Source: a virus. From it: a DNA stretch of 36,093 nucleotides. Where the stretch lies: IMG/VR virus record IMGVR_UViG_3300033571_008540, positions 1 through 36,093 of that record; one strand, given 5' to 3'. The position numbers and the translations under genes are program-made. The notes below the pieces were generated by a model. That model did no database searches, was not told the DNA's origin, and saw only the letters and a program-made list of their open reading frames with translations. Shown here in pieces: positions 1 to 6,822 of the stretch; within the stretch, counting starts at the first letter, position 1, and every line of letters starts with the position of its first letter.

Positions 1-980
1 AACAACCTGCCCCAGTATTGCATCTGCCCAGCTAGCGACATTGAAGGCTTCAAATCGCTGCCTGATTCAATGCACACGTCAACACCCGATGCCTGCGCTA
101 AATCAAACCCGAAGCCAAGTAAATCGCAAAACGTAATCACCTGAATTTCACGGCGTGCGTAATCCCTAAAAATACGGCGTTGCTCGCTTATATCCGTGTT
201 TCCGTCAACATGCACCGCGACAATGCCAGCGTTTCTAAATTGTTCCGCCACAAGCTGCGAGTGTTTAATACTAGCACACCGCACGATGTGTATCTTCCCT
301 TCGCAGCGCATCTGATAATCACGCACGCAATCACCGATAATCACGCCCTGTGCTTCCATGTAGCCAGCAAGTTCGCCCTTCGCATAATCGCCAGCCGTTA
401 CCTTAATCTGCGATAGGTCTGGCTTTGTTCTACCGTAAAACAGGCGATAATCCGAAAGCCGTTTATTCTCAATTAGCCACGAAATAGGTTTGCCAGTAAC
501 CATCGTATCATACCAGCAACCTAGCCCCTTGCCTGACATTTTCCACGGGGTAGCTGATAATCCTAGAATCCATGAATTAGCAGCTTGGTAATGTCGTATA
601 ACTGAATCTAGCGCACCATCGCCAAAATGCGTTTCGTCGGGAATCAATAAGTCACACTTCGGCAACTTATTTAATCGCCGCGCCATCGTGTCAATCATAC
701 CAATATACACACGGCTAAACGGGTTGTATGTACGCCCAGCCGCAATGAAGCTGTGCGGTATATCTAGCTCGCGGAATGTGTTGCTTGTTTGCTCTAACAA
801 CGCTTTCCTCGGCACTGTAAATATAATCGTGCGGTCTTTATTCTTCGCCGCTTCAATCATGTGCGTTGCCATTCTAGTTTTTCCTGAACCAGTGGCCGAT
901 ACCATAAGCACCAATTTACTTACACGCATCGCCTGCCGCGCATCGTCAACGAGTTCTAGCTGGTCGGAGTATAAATTCAA
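1..980 (-). CDS. SF2 DEAD/DEAH-type DNA helicase, N-terminal part (runs off the window start)
   Basis: Translation of the minus strand from a TTG at 980 gives about 326 residues with no stop to the window edge. Motifs seen: Walker A ATGSGKT (residues 29-35), a DETH box (115-118), motif III SAT (142-144) and a motif VI-like QMQYWGR just before the edge. These define an ATP-dependent superfamily 2 helicase of the kind found in phage replication or recombination modules. The TTG start overlaps the TGA stop of the upstream primase-helicase gene (TTGA), and a GGGGG-containing Shine-Dalgarno lies upstream, so the genes are translationally coupled. The missing C-terminus is supplied by the reading frame at 36093-35758, which continues with a zinc ribbon. 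TTG is chosen because the nearby ATG runs straight into a stop. Confidence 0.9.
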   Translation of the reverse strand, partial: MNLYSDQLELVDDARQAMRVSKLVLMVSATGSGKTRMATHMIEAAKNKDRTIIFTVPRKALLEQTSNTFRELDIPHSFIAAGRTYNPFSRVYIGMIDTMARRLNKLPKCDLLIPDETHFGDGALDSVIRHYQAANSWILGLSATPWKMSGKGLGCWYDTMVTGKPISWLIENKRLSDYRLFYGRTKPDLSQIKVTAGDYAKGELAGYMEAQGVIIGDCVRDYQMRCEGKIHIVRCASIKHSQLVAEQFRNAGIVAVHVDGNTDISEQRRIFRDYARREIQVITFCDLLGFGFDLAQASGVDVCIESGSDLKPSMSLAGQMQYWGRL

Positions 981-3649
981 ATTAACTCATCCCCCTTAAA
1001 CAACGCAATCGGCAAACTAACAGCGCTGGTTTTTACGCCCTTCGCAAAATACACGCATTTTTCTTTGCGGGCATCAGGCACATCAGATAACGTGCGGCTC
1101 CATTTGATTTCCCATTCTGTGCCGCGTAAAACCTTCGCTAAGTTATGGCTACGGCTGGCTATGCATACCGTGTCATCACGCACCGCTATTCCGTAATTTC
1201 TAAGCATTTTATCGGCGTTGCTATCGCGTTCGATGTGTACCATGCTAATTAGCTCACCTATCGACGTTTCAGCGCCGTTGCTGCCATAACGTAGCAGTGA
1301 TTCCGCAATTGTCTGCACCAAGCGCATTGGGTCGCCATCCTGCGCAATAATCGTGTGGTCTGTCCAGTCGTGGCTTGCAATCCATTTTTCTGCTTCCTCC
1401 GGCGATACCTTGCTAGTGCTGCCTAATAAATACAAGCCAGCTAGCATCGTGCCAATCTGCTGCGACGCTCTGGCAGCCTTCAAAACCTTGCGCGATGCCC
1501 GCTGAAACGTCCGGATATTCGCAAGCAAACTATCCATATTTTCTAGCGTTCTAGCTAATAATCGCTCACCGTAATCGTCCGTTATGGTGTCCTCTATGAA
1601 CGCCACCAAATCATCGTACTGTTGCATCGCATTGTGTGCGCGGTTTTTCTTAATCACCATGAAGCTAATGCGGCTTTCATCTGCGGTTTTATCAACGGGC
1701 GGATTGATGGCACTAAAGCACGCACAGAATCGCGCCTTAAACGGTTTCTGCCCGAATTTTTCAACCGTTGCACCCGTTGACGCCTTACGCGCTAACCCGA
1801 TAACGGCTGCCATGCTAGGCGATGGTTCGGCCTCATCAAACACAAGCGGCCTAGCATCATAACCCATCGCGCTGCGAATCGCTGGTTCAGTAGTGCCGCC
1901 ATCCACGTTAAGCGACATACTGCCTAGCACTGGCTTAATAATCCTATCCATCACCGTGGATTTGCCCGACTCAGCCTCGCCCGTAATATAAATGTGCGGC
2001 CTATACTGTAGCGCGGCGCATATCGGGGCAATCACTAGCCAGCCCGCAAGCAACGAGCCACTAAGTTTATTTTCCCAGCTTACGGCCTCGCATATCTTGC
2101 GTAATCTGTGCGCCTCGGCATTCGTAAGCGCGTTATCAGCCGGGCGCATTAAACGCGGCGCTGCTATATAGGTGTGGTGCGATAGATAATCCTTAAAATC
2201 TAGCCGCGTGCCGTTAACATACAGTGAATCGCCGCAGTGCAAAACAACATCACCATTATCAATCCAAGCACCACAACCGCGCACCCTATCGGCTTCTTTA
2301 TATACGCCGCGCTGTTTCGCCAGTTCTAGCAGTGCATTCATGGATAGCAGCGCTATCTTGCTGTGGCTGGCTTTCTCATAGCCAAATTTCGTTTCCCAGT
2401 TATACAGATTATCTAGCTGCAACAGGTTCTGCATGCTGTGCTGACTCGCCGCCAATGCCACAATCTGCCGAGCACCAAACGGGAAATAATAATAGATTCC
2501 GTCATTATAACCCAGCACGCGGTAGTTCATCCCAAAATCACCAACCTGAGATTTACGCACAGGCTCTAGAATTTCACCACCCACGGCGTTGGGGACGGCG
2601 GGAGAGAGAGCCTCGCCGTGGGTGGCTTCTTCAACAGTTTCCTGCCGAATTTCTAACGCATCATTGAATATGCGTTTAATTTCATCGTGGCCAAATCTAA
2701 CGGCGTAATCGTTCCAGTCTGTCGGTTTATCTGCTTCGTTGCCATTGAACGGCGGTTTAATAACCTGCGCGCCACCTATAGCCACAGCCGCTTGTTTAGC
2801 TAATTCTAAACCAACGTTCAAACAAAAATCATTCTCACGCCATTCCGTCCAGCGGTTATCATCGCCTGATAACTTTGCGCGGTCAACATTAGCTGGCCGT
2901 TTCTTAGGGTTGAACGTCCACTGGTCGTTGTCGGCGGCAAATACGAAGCGTGCATCTAGGTATTTCTTTTTAAGCGCCAATGCCACGTTTTTAAGGTTGC
3001 CAGCATCCATCGCTGCAAACACCGCATAACCCGTGGCTTCCTTAATCGATGCGCCTGTTGCCCAGCCCTCGCAGATTACAATAACGCTTAAATCGTCACC
3101 AGCCTTTGCAAACGGCGAATAACCGCCAGCCTTCTGCATCCCCTTATTATAGCCCTTCCATGATTCGGTGATGCGCTGGATGCCTAACATAGCGCCCGAT
3201 GAGGCATAAATCGGAATATATAACTCACCCGTCTTTGCCCTGATTCGCGCATTGTGCGGCTTGATATTCTTTGCGGTTAAGTAAGCGTGGCTGGTTGCTT
3301 TAGGCGCTTTATTGAACAAACGTTTAAGCCAGCCGTCCAGTTTTTTACGCCGCCTTGCATCAAACGCTGCACGCTCTTTCTTCTGATTCTCACGAACCGC
3401 ACGAATCTCTGCTAACTCGGTTTCGCTTAAATCCGTTTTTACCCCGCTTCGAACGCTGTGCGACTGCCCGCTTCGATGGTCAAAAAACCAGCCGCCATTC
3501 TCGTTCATGCAGTACGAAGCACGCTTTTCCGAACGCTTGTCACCGACCACCTGATAATAGCGCGCTTTATCGTCTAGCACTATATCGGCGTGGTTAACAG
3601 GCTCGCAACCAGCTTCACGCATTGCGTTGATTATGTTTTCGGGGGTCAC
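977..3649 (-). CDS. Toprim-primase / DUF927-type helicase fusion
   Basis: 890 residues. The N-terminal third has a Toprim fold signature: CEGWATGAS at 193-201 (catalytic Glu) and AADND at 238-242, as in DnaG/phage primases. The C-terminal half has a P-loop ATPase with Walker A GEAESGKST (557-565) and Walker B LVFDEAE (602-608), typical of DUF927-type helicases. It probably primes and unwinds DNA at the phage fork. No zinc-binding primase domain is obvious at the N-terminus, though the segment around 20-75 could be a recognition domain. The start is GTG at 3649, two bases after the stop of the upstream small gene, with only a weak Shine-Dalgarno. It overlaps the downstream helicase start by four bases. 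Confidence 0.88.
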   Translation of the reverse strand: MTPENIINAMREAGCEPVNHADIVLDDKARYYQVVGDKRSEKRASYCMNENGGWFFDHRSGQSHSVRSGVKTDLSETELAEIRAVRENQKKERAAFDARRRKKLDGWLKRLFNKAPKATSHAYLTAKNIKPHNARIRAKTGELYIPIYASSGAMLGIQRITESWKGYNKGMQKAGGYSPFAKAGDDLSVIVICEGWATGASIKEATGYAVFAAMDAGNLKNVALALKKKYLDARFVFAADNDQWTFNPKKRPANVDRAKLSGDDNRWTEWRENDFCLNVGLELAKQAAVAIGGAQVIKPPFNGNEADKPTDWNDYAVRFGHDEIKRIFNDALEIRQETVEEATHGEALSPAVPNAVGGEILEPVRKSQVGDFGMNYRVLGYNDGIYYYFPFGARQIVALAASQHSMQNLLQLDNLYNWETKFGYEKASHSKIALLSMNALLELAKQRGVYKEADRVRGCGAWIDNGDVVLHCGDSLYVNGTRLDFKDYLSHHTYIAAPRLMRPADNALTNAEAHRLRKICEAVSWENKLSGSLLAGWLVIAPICAALQYRPHIYITGEAESGKSTVMDRIIKPVLGSMSLNVDGGTTEPAIRSAMGYDARPLVFDEAEPSPSMAAVIGLARKASTGATVEKFGQKPFKARFCACFSAINPPVDKTADESRISFMVIKKNRAHNAMQQYDDLVAFIEDTITDDYGERLLARTLENMDSLLANIRTFQRASRKVLKAARASQQIGTMLAGLYLLGSTSKVSPEEAEKWIASHDWTDHTIIAQDGDPMRLVQTIAESLLRYGSNGAETSIGELISMVHIERDSNADKMLRNYGIAVRDDTVCIASRSHNLAKVLRGTEWEIKWSRTLSDVPDARKEKCVYFAKGVKTSAVSLPIALFKGDELI

Positions 3650-3651
3650 AG

Positions 3652-3927
3652 CTAAACCGCTTCAATAGCTTCAATCGCCGCGTGAATATCAGCCCGCACG
3701 CTTTGATTCGCCGGGCTAACAACACCGAGGCACGAATATAACGCTAGCCTCGATTTCTCCAGCGCAATCGTGCTGTTGGCGGCTTGCTTATTCTGAAATT
3801 CAATCTGGTGGTCGATTACTGAGTTCACGCTACCCCCGTTTCGTTTATGATATGTGTTGCTATGTTTAAGTATATCAATTTTTCCTTGCAATTCTGCGGC
3901 TATTTTTCCATGGGTAAAATCGTTCAT
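3652..3927 (-). CDS. Unknown small protein, early operon
   Basis: 91 residues, no family recognised. Mostly helical in appearance, with a Lys/Gln/Asn-rich middle and an Ala/Ile-rich C-terminal helix. AGGAGAG precedes the ATG at good spacing. It ends two bases before the GTG of the Toprim/helicase gene, so it may be coupled to it and could be a replication accessory protein; that role is inference from position only. Confidence 0.7.
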   Translation of the reverse strand: MNDFTHGKIAAELQGKIDILKHSNTYHKRNGGSVNSVIDHQIEFQNKQAANSTIALEKSRLALYSCLGVVSPANQSVRADIHAAIEAIEAV

Positions 3928-3938
3928 CGTTTTCTCTC

Positions 3939-4217
3939 CTATGCTTCAGGTATTTGTATGGTAGTTATGGGGCAATCGCTTAAGAATACCTCTACACCAT
4001 TTAAAAAATGGCGCTTACCTGCTTTTAGCGAAGCATATATATGGATATTCACTTTGTTAGAAACATCTGCTGCCGCTTGTTTTGTTTCATGTAATAATCT
4101 TCCATAAATTGTTTTACCAGTTGCGGTGAAACTCACATTTCTCCACCCCTTGCAATTCTCTGGCTCTGCTTCCATGAATTGCGCCTGTAAATCTGGCTTG
4201 CGTGTCGTTGTCGTCAT
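3939..4217 (-). CDS. Unknown small protein, early operon
   Basis: 92 residues, unrecognised. It begins with a run of Thr residues and has several short hydrophobic beta-like stretches (KTIYGRLL, VNIHIYA, VEVFLSD, ITTIQI), suggesting a small beta-rich fold. GGGAG precedes the ATG by seven bases. Its start overlaps the stop of the upstream membrane-protein gene by ATGA. Base composition resembles the neighbours. Confidence 0.68.
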   Translation of the reverse strand: MTTTTRKPDLQAQFMEAEPENCKGWRNVSFTATGKTIYGRLLHETKQAAADVSNKVNIHIYASLKAGKRHFLNGVEVFLSDCPITTIQIPEA

Positions 4218-4408
4218 TTCACCACTCCCTCAAAATTTTCTATCCCCGCATCCGAAACGCGCTTAGACCACTCGGCAACACAAGCCTCGCTTTTCCAGTG
4301 CATTTCATTGCAGATTTCTAGGCGGCCTGCTTCCTTAAACGTAAGCGCAACAATAACCACCAGCCACAGCCCCAGCGTAACGAAAACCCAAGCCCAAAAC
4401 TTATCCAT
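4214..4408 (-). CDS. Small single-span membrane protein
   Basis: 64 residues. A Trp/Val/Leu-rich segment at residues 4-23 forms one transmembrane helix; the remainder is charged and contains two Cys. Likely inner-membrane anchored. A GGGGG sequence precedes the ATG. It follows another tiny membrane protein and overlaps the next gene by ATGA. Function unknown; small membrane proteins in early phage operons often act on host physiology, but nothing here shows which. Confidence 0.66.
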   Translation of the reverse strand: MDKFWAWVFVTLGLWLVVIVALTFKEAGRLEICNEMHWKSEACVAEWSKRVSDAGIENFEGVVK

Positions 4409-4417
4409 AACAACCCC

Positions 4418-4546
4418 CTATAAAAACAATATAAAACCGATTAAAAACCCTAGTAACCCAGCCGCTACACAGCCGCCAATGTGTTGAACAAGCGTATAGT
4501 TTCGGCGTCTAGGGTACTCGTACATATAAAAATTTCGTGTTTTCAT
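4418..4546 (-). CDS. 42-residue membrane protein
   Basis: Read directly from the minus strand: ATG at 4546, TAG at 4418-4420. The N-terminal half is Arg/Tyr-rich (RRR at 13-15). The C-terminal 20 residues are Gly/Leu/Ile/Phe-rich with no charges and end the protein, so they form one transmembrane helix with the basic part cytoplasmic. A good Shine-Dalgarno (AGGAGAG) lies seven bases upstream of the ATG, and the gene fills the gap between its neighbours. Function unknown. Confidence 0.62.
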   Translation of the reverse strand: MKTRNFYMYEYPRRRNYTLVQHIGGCVAAGLLGFLIGFILFL

Positions 4547-4555
4547 GTTACTCTC

Positions 4556-4831
4556 CTAATACGTTCTATGTTCATCAAAATCACTTACAGTGCGCTCGTA
4601 ATATAGCTGGTGCCTGATGCGGTCTACTTGTGTACCTTCATTATCAATCGCTACCAATACGCATCTATCGCTACGGGTTTCGCCTGATTTTAGGTAACAA
4701 TCTTCGTAATACGCATAATACCAATTATCAGCCGCCTTAGCCGCCTCCTCCTGTGTATCGGCCTGCAAATCGTGCTGCTTGCCGTTATACTCGAATGTCC
4801 AGATGATTTCCGTTGTTTGAGGGTGTGCCAT
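4556..4831 (-). CDS. Unknown 91-residue protein
   Basis: The start is placed at the ATG at 4831 (MAHPQTTEIIW), which has GGGAGG at ideal spacing and lies one base after the stop of the preceding gene. The frame is open further upstream, but that part overlaps the real 57-residue gene in another frame. The protein is rich in Tyr, Asp and Gln, with an EEAAKAADNWYYAYYED helix in the middle and paired beta-like stretches around it. No family recognised; likely cytoplasmic. Confidence 0.68.
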   Translation of the reverse strand: MAHPQTTEIIWTFEYNGKQHDLQADTQEEAAKAADNWYYAYYEDCYLKSGETRSDRCVLVAIDNEGTQVDRIRHQLYYERTVSDFDEHRTY

Positions 4832-4832
4832 A

Positions 4833-5006
4833 CTATGCCTCCCACCGTTGTACGTTTGCTTTAACCTTATACCCATCGGCTTCATCATTGCCAGTCGAAA
4901 CCAATAAAACAGCTTTTTTAGCAGACTCAATTTGTTGGGCGCTCCATTCTTGGTAATATCCGGTTACTGATATTGTGAGGGCAGTAAATAATTTTTCGGT
5001 ACCCAT
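4833..5006 (-). CDS. Unknown 57-residue protein
   Basis: ATG at 5006 and TAG at 4833-4835, with a near-perfect Shine-Dalgarno AAGGAGG upstream. The protein begins MGTEKLFTALTISVTG and carries a helical Gln/Ala/Lys segment and an acidic tail region. It ends one base before the next start, so the pair is coupled. No family recognised, but the ribosome site and tight packing make it a convincing gene. Confidence 0.62.
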   Translation of the reverse strand: MGTEKLFTALTISVTGYYQEWSAQQIESAKKAVLLVSTGNDEADGYKVKANVQRWEA

Positions 5007-5007
5007 G

Positions 5008-5214
5008 TTATGCCTCCTTCACTTGATTTAACGCGGCGGTCATGCGCTCGCCATACTCTGCTGACCTGCGCACGCTCAAAGTCGTGTTACATGCCTGCCG
5101 CCAGCAATGCGCCGCCAATTTCCATGCCTCGGCACGTTCGGCTTGCATCGCTTCGGTTGCCCACTGCGAGTGTGACTTGTAGATATTTGCTGTGGTAAAT
5201 GCGTGGTGTGTCAT
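5008..5214 (-). CDS. Small helical protein, ANR-like
   Basis: 68 residues with a pattern seen in the ANR family of small regulators: an Ala/Glu-rich helix, then WKLAAHCWRQA, then a second helix with an Arg near the end. In ANR proteins such helices bind AraC-type activators; here the match is by pattern only. A strong AAGGAGAG precedes the ATG. It is the first gene after the possible second leftward promoter at 5263-5291. It could equally be an unrelated small helical phage protein. Confidence 0.6.
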   Translation of the reverse strand: MTHHAFTTANIYKSHSQWATEAMQAERAEAWKLAAHCWRQACNTTLSVRRSAEYGERMTAALNQVKEA

Positions 5215-5262
5215 GATTTCTCTCCTTGGTTGTTTAACCAGCCGTCCCTGACTGATATATAC

Positions 5263-5291
5263 GGTGTAGCAGGTCGCAAACGTTGCGTCAA
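5263..5291 (-). promoter_or_regulatory. Possible second leftward promoter with dyad in its spacer
   Basis: On the minus strand, TTGACG (5286-5291) is followed after 17 bases by TACACC (5263-5268), a good -35 with a weak -10. An AT-only inverted repeat at about 5292-5311 lies just upstream and could act as an UP element. A perfect dyad CGCAA-ACG-TTGCG (5275-5287) sits between the boxes, where a bound regulator would block RNA polymerase. It would read the 68-residue gene and everything leftward. Confidence 0.38.
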
Positions 5292-5310
5292 TAAAAATAA
5301 TAATTATTTT

Positions 5311-5589
5311 TTAGGCGGGGATTTCCTCGTCCTCGTCCATGCCAAAAACAGACGCCATACCGTTGCCATTATAAACACCAGTTACTTGCCTGTTTTTCAC
5401 CGCCGATTTGTGCGCATCCTCAAGCATCAATAACCCAGCTTGCAACAGCACCGAGTGACTAACGCCATACTCTTTAGATAGCTCGGCCACCTTATTTAGC
5501 ACTTCAGGCAAAATCATCAGGCTAGTTTTAACGGGCTTAACCCCAAAACTTTTCTCGTGAAGCAGGCGTAACGATGTAATAATAAGCAT
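5311..5589 (-). CDS. Ribbon-helix-helix-type regulator (candidate early repressor)
   Basis: 92 residues. Residues about 18-58 look like a CopG/ParD-type ribbon-helix-helix unit: a VKTSLMI strand followed by two helices (LPEVLNKVAELSKEYG, then SHSVLLQAGLLMLEDA). Such proteins bind DNA as dimers through the strand. The C-terminal 25 residues are acidic (DEDEE). It is the first gene of the leftward unit, directly below the strong promoter at 5622-5651, and two direct repeats lie between promoter and start. Self-repression is the natural inference. GGAG lies about ten bases before the ATG. There is no adjacent toxin gene, so an antitoxin role is unlikely. Confidence 0.68.
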   Translation of the reverse strand: MLIITSLRLLHEKSFGVKPVKTSLMILPEVLNKVAELSKEYGVSHSVLLQAGLLMLEDAHKSAVKNRQVTGVYNGNGMASVFGMDEDEEIPA

Positions 5590-5598
5590 AAAAATTTA

Positions 5599-5623
5599 CT
5601 CCGATGTAAAGTTAAGCTCCGAT
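5599..5623. repeat. Direct repeat pair, candidate operator
   Basis: ATCGGAG occurs twice on the minus strand, at 5617-5623 and 5599-5605, eighteen bases apart, each followed by similar A/T-rich bases. The first copy touches the -10 box of the leftward promoter and the second lies in the short leader of the ribbon-helix-helix gene. Spaced direct repeats are common operator forms for that family. Confidence 0.45.
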
Positions 5624-5651
5624 ATTAGAGCAAACCACAAGGCAATGTCAA
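5622..5651 (-). promoter_or_regulatory. Main leftward (early) promoter
   Basis: TTGACA (5646-5651) and TAATAT (5622-5627), separated by 18 bases on the minus strand, form a near-consensus sigma-70 promoter. It lies 33 bases above the start of the ribbon-helix-helix gene and is the first promoter of the whole leftward unit, so it is probably read by host RNA polymerase right after infection. Confidence 0.75.
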
Positions 5652-6073
5652 GCGGCTAAATTTACGGCGTCACGATTTCTTGCAACCTACAGTTTAATCA
5701 TCGGCGCCATTAATCGCCACAAACTAGAATAGCAGAAAATTCGCTGCTATACCAATTCATAAAAATCAACGGGTTGCGTGTCAACTGATTTTTAAAAAAA
5801 TACCACTTAGTAAAACACACCACGTTGCAAATAACATTGCCTTGCGGCGTGCATACCTGCACATATATGGTGCATATCTATATCTATTATCTGATATTCT
5901 TAAGAAAAGAAAAGAAAAACAAGCGTTTAGATAGCTGCGGACGTGTCAGAAAATGTGGCAACTGTAGGGTTTGAGCCAATCTGATTTTCCGCCACGGCAA
6001 GTATTGAAAATAATTGTTGCGTTTTGTAAAAATTTATGTAAGGCTAGCAAACCTATAACAAGCGAGGTCTAAG
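5652..6073. other. Intergenic control region between divergent units
   Basis: No convincing gene. It holds a 7-bp stem (ATAGCAG/CTGCTAT, 5729-5735 with 5744-5750, 8-base loop) that lacks a T-tract on either strand, a dyad TGCAC/GTGCA (5858-5874) with a GTGCATA direct repeat (5849-5855, 5870-5876), a TATCTA-rich stretch and a purine tract of A and G at 5902-5922. AT-rich DNA with repeats between divergent promoters could hold operators or an origin of replication; this is inference. Confidence 0.45.
6004..6032 (+). promoter_or_regulatory. Possible rightward promoter
   Basis: TTGAAA (6004-6009) and TAAAAA (6027-6032) with a 17-base spacer, about 40 bases before the start of the small gene at 6074. 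The -10 is weak. It is the best sigma-70-like site I can see for that gene. Confidence 0.35.
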
Positions 6074-6289
6074 ATGGAAGTTACTATTGATAAGAACATA
6101 CCGCTAACTCTAACTAAAAAAACCAGTAAGGGATTGACCGCAGTTTTTCGTAAGCTCGAAATTAATGATTCGTTGGTGCTGCCACTGAAAAAACGAAACA
6201 TGGTTTACAATCTAGCAATCTACGCAAGAATCAAAATCGCAACCAGAACCATCAGCGAAACCGAAATCCGCGTCTGGCGTGTGGCTTAA
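6074..6289 (+). CDS. DUF7303-like small phage protein
   Basis: 71 residues. The pattern matches a small protein seen in many phages (DUF7303): an N-terminal I-x-K-x-IPL stretch, a middle FRKLEINDSLVLP resembling the family's 'level of ... GDSFFVP' strand, and a C-terminal arginine followed by a RVWRV ending. The function of the family is not known; the fold looks like a small beta-rich domain. GAGG precedes the ATG by seven bases. It stands alone between the control region and the long inverted repeat, and is the first rightward gene. Confidence 0.65.
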   Translation: MEVTIDKNIPLTLTKKTSKGLTAVFRKLEINDSLVLPLKKRNMVYNLAIYARIKIATRTISETEIRVWRVA

Positions 6290-6290
6290 A

Positions 6291-6384
6291 TCGGTTTTAA
6301 AGGGCCGTGTAGCGTTTTTGTACCCGATATTCGCATCGTTTGACACCGGAACAACAAAACGCTTAAAAACGGCTTTAAAATCGA
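6291..6384. repeat. Long imperfect inverted repeat upstream of terminase
   Basis: The left arm 6291-6321 (starting TCGGTTTTAAAG) pairs with the right arm 6351-6384 (ending CTTTAAAATCGA). The arms match over about 30 bases with two or three small gaps, around a loop of about 29 bases. Both arms carry the blocks TTTTAAAG, CCGT and GCGTTTT. It lies in the gap of about 195 bases between the DUF7303-like gene and the terminase genes. It lacks the T-tract of an intrinsic terminator. A packaging recognition site, a structured RNA or an operator are possible. Confidence 0.6.
6340..6368 (+). promoter_or_regulatory. Possible promoter inside the inverted repeat
   Basis: TTGACA (6340-6345) with TTAAAA (6363-6368) after 17 bases. 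The -35 lies in the loop and the -10 in the right arm, so folding or protein binding at the repeat could control it. It would read the terminase genes. The -10 is poor. Confidence 0.35.
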
Positions 6385-6399
6385 AATGCGGGCTATTAA

Positions 6400-6414
6400 A
6401 ATTAACGCTTGCAA
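6400..6414 (+). repeat. 15-bp repeat, copy 1
   Basis: AATTAACGCTTGCAA occurs here and again at 13328-13342. Both copies are in non-coding gaps before late genes (small terminase candidate, scaffold). TTGCAA could serve as a -35 box in both, so a shared promoter or regulator site is possible. Confidence 0.45.
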
Positions 6415-6483
6415 AACTAATTAAATCTAGTTACTAATGATAATCGTTCGCAATAACTTCAATAATTTGTAGCCCGAACTCAT

Positions 6484-6822
6484 ATGGTTGATAAAAGAAT
6501 CAAGGCAGGCGGCGGAAAACCCGACAAAATCATTCGTGACGCGTTGTTAGCCGTTCAGCGTCAAGAACCTGAGCGCCTTAAACGCGTTGCTCGTGCTTGG
6601 TGGGATGCTGCCGAAACAGACCAAACAGCACGCAGCGCATTAGCTGATAGGCTTGATGGTAAAGCTATCCAACCCATCGCGCATTCTGTGACCGAAGAAA
6701 CCACTGATGAAGGTATGTTAGATGCAACAATCAGAGAGATTGCAGGCAAAGTTGGAATTGCTCTCGGCGCTAAAAAAGAAACACTCGCTGGTGATGAAGG
6801 ACAACTTCCGAGCGTACATTGA
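6484..6822 (+). CDS. Probable terminase small subunit
   Basis: 112 residues. Identification rests on position directly upstream of, and overlapping, the large terminase, and on a stretch ARSALADRLDGKAIQPI that resembles the 'LADRLDGKP' segment common in phage small-terminase and DUF5681-type proteins. The N-terminus is basic and Gly-rich (RIKAGGGKPDK); the middle is helical with WW residues. Small terminases bind the packaging site and hand DNA to the large subunit. No clear Shine-Dalgarno precedes the ATG, and no better start is evident. It overlaps the large subunit gene by 101 bases, which is long. Confidence 0.62.
   Translation: MVDKRIKAGGGKPDKIIRDALLAVQRQEPERLKRVARAWWDAAETDQTARSALADRLDGKAIQPIAHSVTEETTDEGMLDATIREIAGKVGIALGAKKETLAGDEGQLPSVH

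Noticed and set aside
4832-4930. Longer N-terminus for the 91-residue protein
   Set aside because: It covers the 57-residue gene, which has a much better ribosome site; GGGAGG fits the start at 4831.
5311-5589. Ribbon-helix-helix protein as antitoxin
   Set aside because: No neighbouring toxin-like gene; promoter arrangement fits a regulator.
5729-5750. 7-bp stem as terminator
   Set aside because: No T-tract on either strand and no gene ends nearby; kept only as possible operator.
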